NCBI GenBank assembly: GCA_036172665.1
Contig: CM069870.1
Span: 63,240,212 to 63,304,211 of the forward strand
Direction: 5' to 3'
From: Prosopocoilus inquinatus
Taxonomy: Eukaryota; Arthropoda; Insecta; Coleoptera; Lucanidae
DNA: 64,000 nt
Shown here: piece after piece, positions 47,799-57,897 of the stretch
Position numbering within the stretch: position 1 is the stretch's first letter
Layout: the number at the start of each line of letters is the position of its first letter
The notes under the pieces: model-generated
Told to the model about the DNA's origin: nothing
What the model saw: only the letters and a program-made list of their open reading frames with translations
Database searches by the model: none
Translations under genes and position numbers: made by a program

Positions 47799-47949
47799 TA
47801 TTGAAAATATTAATTAAATAAGTTGGCTGTACACTTGTTTAAAAAATTATTATTATTGAAGTCTTGATGTTGTACGCAATTACATTTTTGACGAAATATA
47901 CTTATTGTTCTCAAAAGGTTGAACTGTGTTATAATTACAAAAACCAACA
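47799..47949 (+). repeat. 5' LTR of the copia element, 151 bp
   Basis: Shares TTGGCTGTACACTTGTTTAA and the A/T-rich end ...AATTACAAAAACCAACA with the split 3' LTR. Short LTRs of this size fit copia elements. Confidence 0.8.
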
Positions 47950-48079
47950 GGTTATGGGCCCAGAGACACCGATTGATATATATTTTGCCTAAAAAGGTAA
48001 TTTCTGTTCACCGAAAAAAAAGTGTCAAATTGTGACAATTTTTTTGGAATTCCGCCTTTGTGCAAAGTGAAATACGTCA

Positions 48080-49925
48080 TGGAAAGTGAACTTGTACGAA
48101 TCACTAATCTCAAAAACAGCGAAAATTGGCCACTCTGGAAGTTCCAAGTGCGTATTCGAATGACGCTTGGAGTGTTGCCAATGGAAACGCAGTCAAGCCC
48201 ATAAAACCAGAATCAGCGAATGAAGAAGATTTGGAAGTTATGCAAGTCTTTAAAAAGCAACTCGCAACATGGACCAAAGCTGACAACTTTGCTCAGAAGA
48301 TTATAGCAACGACGGTAGCAGATCACCAGTTGCTATAAATTGTGCTTTTGCAAAAGAAATGTGGGATAAGCTTCTTTCAGTTCATGAACAAAAGTCAGAT
48401 GCTAGTGAACACATGCTTCTACAGCAGTGGTATGCTATGACAAAAGATGCAGCAGATGATACAGCGACACATATTTCGAAACTCGAAGATTTAGCACATC
48501 GACTGAAAAACATGGGTGAGCAGATTCCGAATTCATTAATTATGACAAAAATTTTGATGACATTACCCACGCAATACAATCACTTCGTTAGTGCTTGGGA
48601 ATCTACTGGTGCAGAAGAGAGAACTTTACCTAACTTAATTTCAAGACTATCCATTGAAGAAATGCGACTGAATTCTCAGAATAAAACAGATGGATGTGCT
48701 CTCACTACTGCTCGGAAATACAAGGTGAATCGTTATGAGAAGAAAGAAAACCGTCACTTTGACAATGCTCATACACAGAAACAAATTAGGTGCTTTGTAT
48801 GTAAGAAGCCTGGTCATTGGGCAAGAAATTGCAGAAATAAAAGGAAAAAGGAAGTAAGTAAATGTCAAGTGGGAGCACAAGGTGATGCCCTCATAGGTGA
48901 GACACATCCGTGACAGAAACTGATGTTAAAACTGCAGCATGGTATCTGGATTCTGGAGCGACCGAGCATGTGTGCAACCAGCAAGAATGGTTTGTTAATT
49001 TTATTGAATTTGAACAGTATTTGCCAGTGCGTATGGGCAATGGTCAATAAATTTTTCGCGCATGGCAAATGTGATGTAAATATTATGGCATTTGACGGAC
49101 ATAAATGGGTTGAACGACATTTGTCAAAAACATTATATGTACCTGAAATTAAATTTAATCTTTTCTCAGTGGAAGCCGCAACATGTAAATTGCTTCGTGA
49201 CGGAAATGTTGTTGCAGTGGGAGAAAGAGAGAAGGGATTATATGAAATGAAATTTCAAGTAGCATCAGTTGCAAGTGTAAAGAAAGCTCACATTCCCACA
49301 AGGGAATCACTTCAAGTCTGGCACGAGAAATTTGCTCATCAAAATCTTCAACATGTGAAAAAATTTTTGAAGAGGAAGAACATTGAATTTGAAGACAAAG
49401 AAATTTGTTGTGGTGCCTGTTTCCTTGGAAAAATGCAACGGCCCCCGTTTCCATCTTCCCAGTCGAAGAGTACTGAAATAGGACAACTTGTGCACGCGGA
49501 TCTTTGTGGACCTACGCAAGAAAAATCAATTGGAGGTTCGCGGTATTTTTTGTTATTCAAAGATGATTTTTCACATTGGAAGCAAATTAATTTTTTGAAG
49601 GAAAAGTCTGAGGTACCAGAACATTTTGAAGAATTTAATAATACCTCTACTAAATACAAATAAAATAAGCACAACTTTGTTGATTGATAATCAAAGTGCC
49701 ATTCGACTAATAAAGAATCCTGAATTTCTTAAAAGAACGAAGCACATTGATGTAAGGTTTCATTTCATTCGTGAAAAATACGAATTGGGGGACTTCAGCT
49801 TGGAATACATCTCTACGAAAGATCAGCAAGCAGATTTAATGACAAAACCATTACCAAAGGTTCTTTTTCAGCATCAACGTGAAATGTTACAAGTAATAGA
49901 CATTCAGAGAATTATCAAGAAGTAA
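48080..49925 (+). pseudogene. Copia Gag-Pol, RT deleted, several frameshifts
   Basis: Gag starts at 48080 (MESELVRITNLKNSENWPLW) and, after frameshifts near 48165 and 48338, runs in one frame 48359-48913 with the zinc knuckle CFVCKKPGHWARNC. Protease follows in another frame with AWYLDSGATEHVC (active Asp at 48949). A further frameshift near 49045 leads into the pre-integrase HHCC region (WHEKFAHQN ... CCGAC) and the integrase core with the first two catalytic Asp (VHADLCGP and FKDDFSH). At about 49650 the frame jumps to the RNase H end (LLIDNQSAIRLIKNPEF ... STKDQQADLMTKPLP). The missing part holds the third catalytic residue of integrase and all of the RT. Confidence 0.85.
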
Positions 49926-49993
49926 TTACTTCTTTATAATGAATGTTAAAATGAATATTCCATTCAAAGTAAATTATTTAATCAAAGTAGGAG

Positions 49994-50031
49994 TGTTGAA
50001 AATATTAATTAAATAAGTTGGCTGTACACTT
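49994..50031 (+). repeat. 3' LTR of the copia element, first part
   Basis: TGTTGAAAATATTAATTAAA ... GTACACTT, preceded by a purine-rich AAAGTAGGAG polypurine tract. The remainder resumes at 51353. Confidence 0.8.
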
Positions 50032-51352
50032 TGCTACCTACCTGTACAGGTATCACAAGTGATCGCCGTGACAGACGTTTCGGCGTCGCCGGCCAGCCCC
50101 AGTGGGACAGGGTGGGTTAAAAAAAAAAACTAAACCTGAACTATCATACAGTACCAACAAAACAAAATAAAGGCTCCACTTAATTTCTTTTGGGCTATGG
50201 GGAACCGCGGGAAAAAATCAAGAAAACCAGGACTCATCCAAGGTACGATTCATATACAGTTTTATTGAATGCAAAACACAATCATAAAATAAACATAAAT
50301 TCAATGAAACGCAAAACAGAATATCAAGCCAGTATAAACTGAAACAAAATCGCAAATGCAACGTAATTAAGAGTTAAATCTAGCCGCAACAGCGCTAATT
50401 ACATTTCTCATACATGAATGCGCTTAAAATAAACGCATCGGTGTCTTTAAAAATTAACAGGAACGGTAAGCAAAAATGTCAAACAGCGAATCCAAATAAA
50501 ATCAACGCGCACTGCGTAAATACACGCCGTTATCCGGCAGGAATGCTCGTAAAATAAAACAAGAATAACAAAAGGCAAGCAAACCTTATCCCTACGCGTT
50601 TCGCACGGCGATCGGCGTGTTGGGCAGCTCCAAGGGGGTATGCCAGGACTCACGGGACCGTGCAGATGCGGTGAACGGCCACAAATACCGTGAATTCTGG
50701 ACGAATGCGGCACAGAGGTAAAGGTACCCCTGAACTAAAGCCTGTCCGCAGAACTACTTGGAAGGGAACAGGCGTAGACAATACGAATGTATTAATTTTT
50801 CTCTCTGCACAACAGATTAATCCAGCAATAAAGCTGTTGATGAATTCCCCAACATCAATTTTGGGCGAAAACACACACAAACAAAAAACACACCAACGCG
50901 AGACATGTTGCACTGAGAAGTACGGGGTCAATTCTGTTCTGAAAAATCGCTTTGCGCAGGCGAACGAAAAAGAGATGGGGTTAGAAAAAGAAGAGATAGG
51001 ATGCCTCCGCCAACCGCGACAGAATCTTACGTCAACGAGGACCAATGAGCTTAAATACCAGGGTTCAGTTTCTGTAAAGCTTTCGTGGGAAAGAAATCGC
51101 TGATTTCACAATATGTTGAAATAATGCGTAAATCAAAAAGGCTAAATAAAGAATCTATGCGACCGAAAAATTAACTTTCAAAACCCAAATTTTCCTTATC
51201 CTAAATTTTTACAGGAAAACAAATAACACTAGGGAAATACTTTGAAAGCAAATCGACGGAACGGAAAGAATTCGCCGGGCGGTCTGCGAAAATATTTCAA
51301 GGGGAGCAATATACATGGTGATTCGGGGTCGGACAGAAATTGAACGGTAACA
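50032..51352. mobile_element. Insertion in the copia 3' LTR, 1.32 kb, TG...CA ends (solo-LTR-like)
   Basis: Begins TGCTACC and ends GGTAACA, short imperfect inverted ends of LTR type. The flanking ACTT (50028-50031) and GCTT (51353-51356) may be a 4-bp target duplication with one mismatch. Composition is GC-richer than its surroundings. Open frames on both strands (for example 50690-51103) overlap one another and have no domain. It could be a large solo LTR of a gypsy or BEL element. Confidence 0.5.
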
Positions 51353-51466
51353 GCTTGTTTAAAAAATTATTATTATTGAAGTCTTGATGTACGTAATTAC
51401 ATTTTTGGCGAAATATACTTATTGTTCTTAAAAGGTTGAACGGTATTATAATTACAAAACCCAACA
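51353..51466 (+). repeat. 3' LTR of the copia element, second part
   Basis: Matches 47837-47949 from CTTGTTTAAAAAATTATTAT to CCAACA with few substitutions and a 3-bp gap. Confidence 0.8.
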
Positions 51467-51590
51467 GGAACCAACAGCGTAAAAGCTGACATAAGGAAGA
51501 CCGATGGCATAAAACAGGCCTAATCATGCGAGGGGAAAATGTCGGGGTATATTCTCCTTCTACCATCGCACAGGCAGTGCCGGTTCCAGC

Positions 51591-51785
51591 TTAACGCTCA
51601 GTCGCTTCAATTTCAACAACCAACGATATACAAAACCTATGTAGATAATATTCTTTATGGTAAATGTTGTAGTGACGAGCAATATTATATCGTTTTACGC
51701 TCAACAGTTTACCGCAAATAATACATTCTGCATTACCTGTACTGTTTATAAAACACAGGTACTTAAATTCATAATTTTGGTTCAT
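51591..51785 (-). pseudogene. hAT-transposase-like zinc-finger fragment
   Basis: YLCFINSTGNAECIICGKLL followed by SVKRYNIARHYNIYH has the C-X2-C ... H-X4-H layout of the N-terminal finger in ZBED/hAT-type transposases (family form CLIC...LKxYNxxRHYxxxH). Only the finger remains; the residues after it do not match. CAGTGCCGGTTCCAGC at about 51577 may be a transposon end. Confidence is limited by the short length. Confidence 0.55.
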
Positions 51786-52250
51786 GTTTGTATTTCACGA
51801 GAGCCACACGTTTTATAACTTCTGTTGGTACACGATCGGCTGGCAGGCTGGCTCATTCTTATTGACGTTTCATTGACGACTATGGAATAGTGGGAGATAT
51901 TACAACGTGGCTCTTCTCGTATTTTATGCCCAGGCCTGGCATAAAATGTCGAATTTAATCCCTCCGTCGCCGTCGTACAAAAAATTGTAATTCTCAGGAC
52001 CGGATACAGCAATAAAATAAAACTTGGAATGTAAACAAACCAACAAGTATAGAACACCGCGCACAGTGGTTCACAGGCGGAAAAATATCTCCGAAGCATA
52101 CTACAGACGCCCGCTCGAAACATGAACACAAAAGAACACAATAATTTAGTGGAAAAACAAAACACATTATTTTTTTAAATAATTAGGCATGTAAAAGAAA
52201 TACTCTACTAACTACTGCCAGGCAAAAAATTCATTAGTTTAATATATTAT
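51786..52250. other. No gene recognised
   Basis: The minus-strand frame 51782-52165 is Cys/Phe-rich without a known domain. ATTTTATGCCAGGCCTGGGC near 51925-51950 is a small palindrome. Confidence 0.35.
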
Positions 52251-52288
52251 TAATTGAAATTAATCTCCGCCCACAATAATTTTATATC

Positions 52289-52331
52289 CGTAGATACGTA
52301 TTTCGGCAGCTAACCTGTCATCTTCAGTACG
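52289..52331 (-). ncRNA. Hammerhead ribozyme motif, left arm, family D
   Basis: Minus strand: stem I CGUA pairs with UACG; CUGAAGA; one unpaired U; stem II with one mismatch (GACAG/CUGCC); GAAA; stem III AUAC/GUAU, a perfect 4-bp loop-less palindrome; C17. Confidence 0.6.
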
Positions 52332-52417
52332 CTACCAACTTAAAAGCACTTAAAAAGATCCAAATCAACTTAATGATTCTAATAAAACTAGAATTTTAGG
52401 TGCTTTTAAGTTGGTAA

Positions 52418-52460
52418 CGTACTGAGGATGGCAGCTTAGCTGCCGAAACACGTATCTACG
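52418..52460 (+). ncRNA. Hammerhead ribozyme motif, right arm, family D
   Basis: Stem I CGUA/UACG; CUGAGGA; one unpaired U; stem II GGCAGC-UUA-GCUGCC (6 bp, perfect); GAAA; stem III ACAC/GUAU with one C-A mismatch; C17. Stem II is perfect in this arm and stem III in the other, so each arm has lost a different pair. Confidence 0.62.
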
Positions 52461-52559
52461 GATATAAAATTATTGTGGGCAGAGATTAGTTTCAATTATT
52501 TCTTAAACCATAGTCTCCTTTACTATTTTAGTTTAATGTCTTATAAAAGATACCTCTTT

Positions 52560-53895
52560 TTCAGTAGCAAATATTTGGCTTAGCTCCAACCTGCTCCGAT
52601 TAACCTTTGTGATTAACAATATTTTTGTTTGACCTGCCATGAGCCTCCCTCTCCCCCGCAATTTATGAATGTTTTTCTGTTACCTCGCGCTCTATAAAAT
52701 ACTGTCACTTTGTAACATGTTATTAATTTTCTCATAATTGAAGCACTATCTTGTCCGAAGAAAATTATTATAAAACATATTTATTTTATAGCGGACGCTT
52801 GAAAAAATTGAGATGTATGTCGACGTTGCGCTGTGTGGTTGACAGCTTGTTCAGGAAAATTATTTTTTGTATATATAAATTTTCCTGAACAAGCTCTCAA
52901 ACAGTCAGCGAAATGTCGACATAAATTTAAATTTTTCCAAGTGCCCGCTACAAGATAATTGTATATTTTATAATATTTTTTTTCTCAAAACCGCCCATTT
53001 GAACCACTGAGCGGCGTGTTTCTAGTATTCCGCAGGTGGGCACTTAAAGAAGTAACTGTCTAGATTGTGTAAGCAAAGCCGGAAATGATTGACGTTTACG
53101 ACTTGGCGGTAACCTTTAAACCTACGAGCACGCATCACCACACGTGCATTTTAAGTGAAGCCACGCCCGCTTAGGTCTCATTTAAGTTATATTCGCCATA
53201 ACAACAAGAGGCGGCAAGCGGTTTACAAAGGCAGTTTGCGTTTATTTTTGCAACAAAGCAAGCAGGTGTTTCCTAGTGAAATCGTAAATCACGCCCATTA
53301 AACCTTGATAGTAATATACACTTTGAACCTTTGCGATGAACAGTAATTTTGTTTCACCTGCCACGAACTTCACCGCCTCCCCCCCACAATTTAAGAATAT
53401 TTTTCTAAAATACTCGAAGGTAGTGTTAAATTAACAACACATCACTACGGTAACCTGTGATTAACAGTAATTTTGTTTCATCTGCCGGGAAATGCCCCTG
53501 CTCTCCCGCAATTTACTAATTTTTTTTATCGGCTCGCGCTCAGTAAAATATTCGACCGTAATGTTAAATTAACAACAATCACTGTGATAACCTGTCTGTC
53601 TCTTTGTAACAAATTATTAATTTTTTCTTCGAAACCGTGTATTTGAACTGTCTGGCTCTAGGTTGTGTAAGCAAAGCCAGAGGTGATTGTCATTTATGAC
53701 TTGGCGGTAACCTTTGATCGTACGAATACGCATCACTACACGTGCATTTTAAGCGAAGCCACGCCTCTTTCAGTCATTTAAGTAAAATGTTCGCCACAAC
53801 AACAAGAGGCGGCATGCGGTTAACAAAGGTGGTGTGCGTTTATTTTTGCAACAACGCAAGCAGGTGTTTCCTACTGAAGTCGTAGAAATCACTCT
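52560..53895 (+). repeat. Tandem duplication, unit about 600 bp, with an inserted foldback
   Basis: The segment GTGTAAGCAAAGCC ... CAAGCAGGTGTTTCCTA occurs at 53067-53275 and 53656-53873. The neighbouring block (TTTTGTTT-RCCTGCC, CCCGCAATTTA, CTCGCGCT) occurs near 52610, 53345 and 53470. The first unit is interrupted by the palindrome at 52789-52950. Confidence 0.75.
52789..52950. repeat. Small foldback with a decayed hammerhead
   Basis: TAGCGGACGCTTGAAAAAATT pairs with its inverse at the right end, and the inner arms AATTTTCCTGAACAAGCT are perfect. Both arms have CTGAACA (invariant G8 replaced by C), stem II GCUGU/ACAGC in one arm, and GAAA or GCAA before RUGUC or ACGUC. Unlikely to be active. 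Confidence 0.7.
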
Positions 53896-54128
53896 CATAA
53901 AAGTCATATTGGAATTTCCGGCACTTCTTTCATGTCCATACCACAGATTCGCAATAAAATGATTGCATACACGTATAAGTATATCAACAGCGTCATTTTA
54001 AACGTGAAATAAAATAATAAACAGAGAATCCGCGACAGATAAGTCGCGTCTGTACAGTTCTCAGGGATAATTTGCATATATACAGGATGATCCTTAAACA
54101 GCGGTTTCTTAAACCGTAACACATTGAC
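53896..54128. other. No gene; spacer before tandem repeats
   Basis: The minus-strand frame 53904-54122 has no recognisable domain. Confidence 0.3.
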
Positions 54129-54570
54129 TTTAAAATGTTGTTATATAAACAATTATTTCATGAATGGGACGGACAGATGGCACTACGTAAAAAAATCAGA
54201 TGCAGTAAACACTAAATGTTGGAAGCCGCATGAGTAAAATAAAATAAGAGATCAAAACCTTAACGTGTTACAAATCAAAAAGAAATCGAACTGAAAACAA
54301 AATATAAAAAAGAAGATATAAGAAAGAATTAATAATTGTAATTATACAAGGTGCAAAGTGATTAATCTACACTCATTAGATGGCGTTGCCTCAATCGCAA
54401 TCAATTGGCTATAAAATGATGTTATAAACAATTACTTTATGACTATAAAATGATGTTATAAACAATGACTTTATGACTATAAAATGGTGTTATAAACAAT
54501 TATTTTATGATTATAAAATGGCGTTATAAACAATTATTTCAAAAACGTGACAGATAGATGGCACTAAAAT

Positions 54571-54734
54571 TAAAAAAAAAAGATTGAAGTTGGTTCTTTT
54601 CCGATGAAAATTGTAAGTACAAAGTTTTTTTTTAATCTCGAACCGGACAGAAATATGATGGAAAAACACTCAACGTTTCGCTATAGATTTATAGCTTCGT
54701 CAGGAGTAAAAAAAAATAGTTATATACAGAATTA
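54571..54734 (-). mobile_element. HHR family A element, single-arm copy
   Basis: Sequence present in the second tandem copy but absent from the first, so the boundaries are read directly: it lies between AAAAAAAAAAG and TAAACACTAAATG. It shares GATGAAAATTGTAAGT, CCGGAC and ACTCAACGTTTCGCTAT with 13.0 and 40.5 kb. Only one arm is present. Confidence 0.75.
54667..54707 (-). ncRNA. Hammerhead ribozyme motif, family A
   Basis: Minus strand: stem I ACUC pairs with GAGU; CUGACGA; one unpaired A; stem II GCUAUA-AAUC-UAUAGC (6 bp, perfect); GAAA; stem III AC/GU with no loop; U17. Stem II has compensating differences from 40647-40688. Confidence 0.74.
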
Positions 54735-54890
54735 AACACTAAATGTTGAAAGCCCCGTGAGTATAAAAAAAAACAAGAGATCAGCATCTTAACGTATTGC
54801 AAATGAAAAAGAAATAAACAGAAAAAAAAGGCAAAAAGAAGAAAATAAGAAAAAATCTGCGCTCAATAAATGGTGTTAACTCAATTATAA

Positions 54891-55873
54891 AAATTGAAAT
54901 TTAAATGAAACAATTTCTTCAGCGGCTGTCGGATGTGTAATTACAAAATCTCTTTAACTTAATTTAATTTAATTTAAGGAACAAAATTAATGATTCTTTC
55001 CTGAAACGCTTTAAATCATACACTCGCTAATTAATTCCCGATAGAGGTTTTAACATTTTCTGCTCCAGTTCCTCCGGCACTCTCTTTCGTATTCAAAATA
55101 CTTCTTTCTTCTGAATTGCTAAGAAACGTAACACATTTGATAATAATAAATAATATTTTGTTTGGCTTGACCTACACTGAGGCAGGGCTCCTGTCTTATC
55201 CGTCTCGTTATTTATTGAATAATAAAAATATTTTGTTGTTGTTGTTTTATTTATTTATTTAATAATAATAATAACAATAACAATAATGACTTCTGTGTTT
55301 CACGTCTTGTTATTTATTTAATAATAATAACAATAACAATAACAATAATGACGAGTGTCGTCTGGAGAGGCTCAATCAGATTAGTCACGAAAGGGTGTGC
55401 AGGTTCACGCAAGTAATTTCCTGCATTCGTGATTGTTTTTGAGGCACGTCCTCAACTGATGCTGAGGTTAATTGCGCACGTGCAATTCATTAAGTATTTT
55501 ATTTTTTTACTGAAAAGAAACGTCCGAGGCTGATGGAAATCTGCAACTTTCTCAGAAGCTAATAAAAACCGAAAAAGGCAAAGAAATTTAGATTTTTGAT
55601 GATTAAAAGTTAGTTAAGAGACAATAGTTTAAGCGAACCTAGAAAGTTTTGACGGCTAAAACTCAGAAAATTTAAAAATACTTGAAAACACTTTAATTTA
55701 ATTCTGTTTGATATATCAAGAAGAGCTAATGCTCGTGCGCTTTTGCTTCTAGCTTCGGACTCCCCTGTATGTGTAGAAGTTTTTTTTTTATAATAAATAA
55801 AATAGAAATTTTTAATTACTTATTGTTAGTCGCTTATTATAACTGCTTACAACGAAATTAAATATATTTTCTA
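54891..55873. other. No gene; microsatellites
   Basis: 55240-55350 has TTG, TTTA, AATAAT and AACAAT simple repeats in two similar blocks (TTATTTATTTAATAATAATA). Otherwise AT-rich. Confidence 0.5.
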
Positions 55874-57897
55874 TACCGGCTGTTTCAAATTGGGTGTGCA
55901 CTGAAGGGATCTCCTAAACCGTAAGAGATACAAATTCGGTTAAATGGAAGAAAAGTTGCACGAATCGATGCCTAATTCGTATCCATTGAGAAAATGATTT
56001 TTTTCTTATTTCTTCTTGAGTTATTAATAAAAATGTGAAAAAATCGATTTTCTTTTTCTCTTTGTATCTCTTTTATTATACATAATCTTTAAATTCTGAT
56101 TTAACTTTCTACAGGCACTTTTTGATTCTGCTTCGAATAAGAGTAATAGAATTGAAGTCAAACGTTTCGTCTTCCCACGACCATCATCAGTTTCGATTAT
56201 TTTTTAAATACAACTTATGTATTTTTATTGTTCTATTCGATAGCATTTTTTTCTTCTGATTACAATGATATATCACACTTAATAGTTGATATTAATTTGA
56301 AGCTTAAATAATTCAGATTTTATATGAAAATTTTATTTAATACATAATTTCAAATTTTTGGTTCATTTTCTTATCTTTTTATTATTTTAGTCGAAAGCAT
56401 TTTTTCTTTTGATTTCAGTGAGTATAATACTTAATACCTTTTTTTCAAGTAAAGTTGGAATATGACAAAAAACTGATATCGTTTCGTCATGTTTTTCTTA
56501 ATAAGAAAATTTATTCCTAACCTCTTTTTTTATTTGTTAAGTATTAGCAACAACATTCAGTTGTCGGAAGAGGAAAAGTCAATAAATATTGACTAAATGA
56601 TATGAGATGGTTAACACAAACCAAATAAACATCAGTATAAACAAATTAAATTACAAGAACAGAATAAATAAGTTGAATCAAAATTAAAGACGAAGAATAT
56701 GACTGTGAAATAAATAAAGTGAAATAAATAAATTAAAGTAAATCCTCGAAATGTCCTCCACTGCTTTCAAGACACAGATTCGTTGTTAATCCTATATGTT
56801 GTCTAGCGTGTCGAACTTGAATTCGCGTAACATTTCTGTATGTATCTAATATTCGCCTTCTTAGTTCCTCCTTATTATTTATCTTAATGCTAGTCACTGT
56901 TTCAATGTCCAAAATATAAAGCCTACTTTATCCTGTTTAAATTATGGATGGTGGTTCCGATATAACGTGCCAAACTTCAACTGGTTAAAACGAGTGAACT
57001 TAACCATATTTAAAAAATAAAATAAAGATAGTCAAGTGTTGAGAGCCACTGAGTGCTAAAGAAATTCAAAAAAAAATACATTGTTATAGAAAGTATCTTT
57101 CAAATTTATTACAAAAATATTCGTTTTAGCTGCCAATGTATTTGTAGAAGGCACTATTCAGTAATATCTAAATATTTTTAGTATAATTAGTATTCATTTT
57201 TCTTTTAATCCAACAGTGCGAGTCAAAATTAAAAACTAGGCTTTTTCATTCCTATACTAAAGCTGAGATACTGATCTAGCAAGTTATATTAGAACCACTA
57301 GATATTTTTCGGTAAAAAATCATTTTCGTAAGTGCAGTGTCTTATTAAAATAACGATACAGAAATACTTTAAATAGTTTATTGTAATATACACTATAGCT
57401 AAGAAAATGAATTAAAAATTTGAAATTATGTATTAAATAAAATGTTCACATAAAAATCTGTATTATTTAAGCTTCAGATTAATATCAACTATTAAGTGTG
57501 ACATATCACTGCAATCAGGAGAAAAAATGCTATCGAATAGAATAATAAAAATATATAAGTTGTATTTAAAAAATCGAAACTGATGATGGTCGTAGAAAGA
57601 CGAAACGTTTGACTTAAATTCTGCTACCTCTATTCGAAGCAGAATCAAAAAGTGCCTGTAGAAAGTTAAATCAGAATTTCAAAATTAAGTATAATAAATG
57701 AGATACAGAGAGAAAAAGAAAATCGATTTTTTCACATTTTCATTAATATCTCAAGAAGAAATAAGAAAAAAATTATTCTCTCAATGGATACGAATTAGGC
57801 ATCGATTCGTGCAACTTTTCTTCCATTTAACCGAATTTGTATCTCTTACGGTTTAGGAGATCCCTTCAGCGCACACCCAATTTGAAACAGCTGGTAT
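55874..57897. mobile_element. Mariner-like element with about 500-bp terminal inverted repeats
   Basis: Left arm 55874-56372 and right arm 57401-57897 are inverted copies starting CCGGCTGTTTCAAATTGGG / CCAGCTGTTTCAAATTGGG and flanked by TA. The middle (about 1 kb) includes the C-terminus of a mariner-type transposase on the minus strand. Each arm has a CTGATGATGGTCGT ... GACGAAACGTTTGAC segment resembling a hammerhead, at about 56150-56195 (-) and 57575-57615 (+), but stems I and II pair poorly. It directly abuts the next foldback. Confidence 0.8.
56733..56935 (-). pseudogene. Mariner-like transposase C-terminal fragment
   Basis: About 65 codons are open, ending in a stop at 56733-56735: YILDIETVTSIKINNKEELR, then a helix-rich segment and CLESSGGHFEDLL. 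The last motif (L-x-x-x-GGHFE-x-LL) and the preceding EELRRRI are the normal end of mariner-family transposases. The catalytic domain upstream is not readable. Confidence 0.65.

Larger units (their letters stand above)
47799..51466 (+). mobile_element. Ty1/copia LTR retrotransposon with internal deletion and interrupted 3' LTR
   Basis: 5' LTR 47799-47949 (first bases TATTGAAAAT where the 3' LTR has TGTTGAAAAT; ends CCAACA). The primer-binding site GGTTATGGGCCC follows at 47950, the initiator-Met half-tRNA type used by copia. Gag, protease and part of integrase follow, then a jump to RNase H. The 3' LTR is in two pieces, 49994-50031 and 51353-51466, separated by an insertion. RT and the integrase C-terminus are missing, so it is non-autonomous. 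Confidence 0.85.
52251..52499. repeat. Foldback element of HHR family D
   Basis: TAATTGAAATTAATCTCCGC at the left pairs with its inverse at 52480-52499. The arms also share CCCACAATAATTTTATATCC, TAGATACGTA and CCAACTTAAAAGCAC. About 100-bp arms around a short loop. Each arm holds one hammerhead motif on opposite strands. Confidence 0.85.
54129..54890 (+). repeat. Tandem duplication with a 38-bp minisatellite
   Basis: 54129-54400 and 54500-54890 are two copies (AACAATTATTTCA, ACAGATRGATGGCACTA, AAACACTAAATGTTG, AAGAGATCA). Between them 54409-54540 holds about 3.5 units of CTATAAAATGRTGTTATAAA plus CAATTAYTTTATGA. The second copy is interrupted by a family A element. Confidence 0.8.

Noticed and set aside
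50447..51103. Opposed open frames in the insertion in the copia LTR
   Set aside because: They overlap on both strands and match no retroelement domain; more likely GC-rich non-coding LTR sequence.
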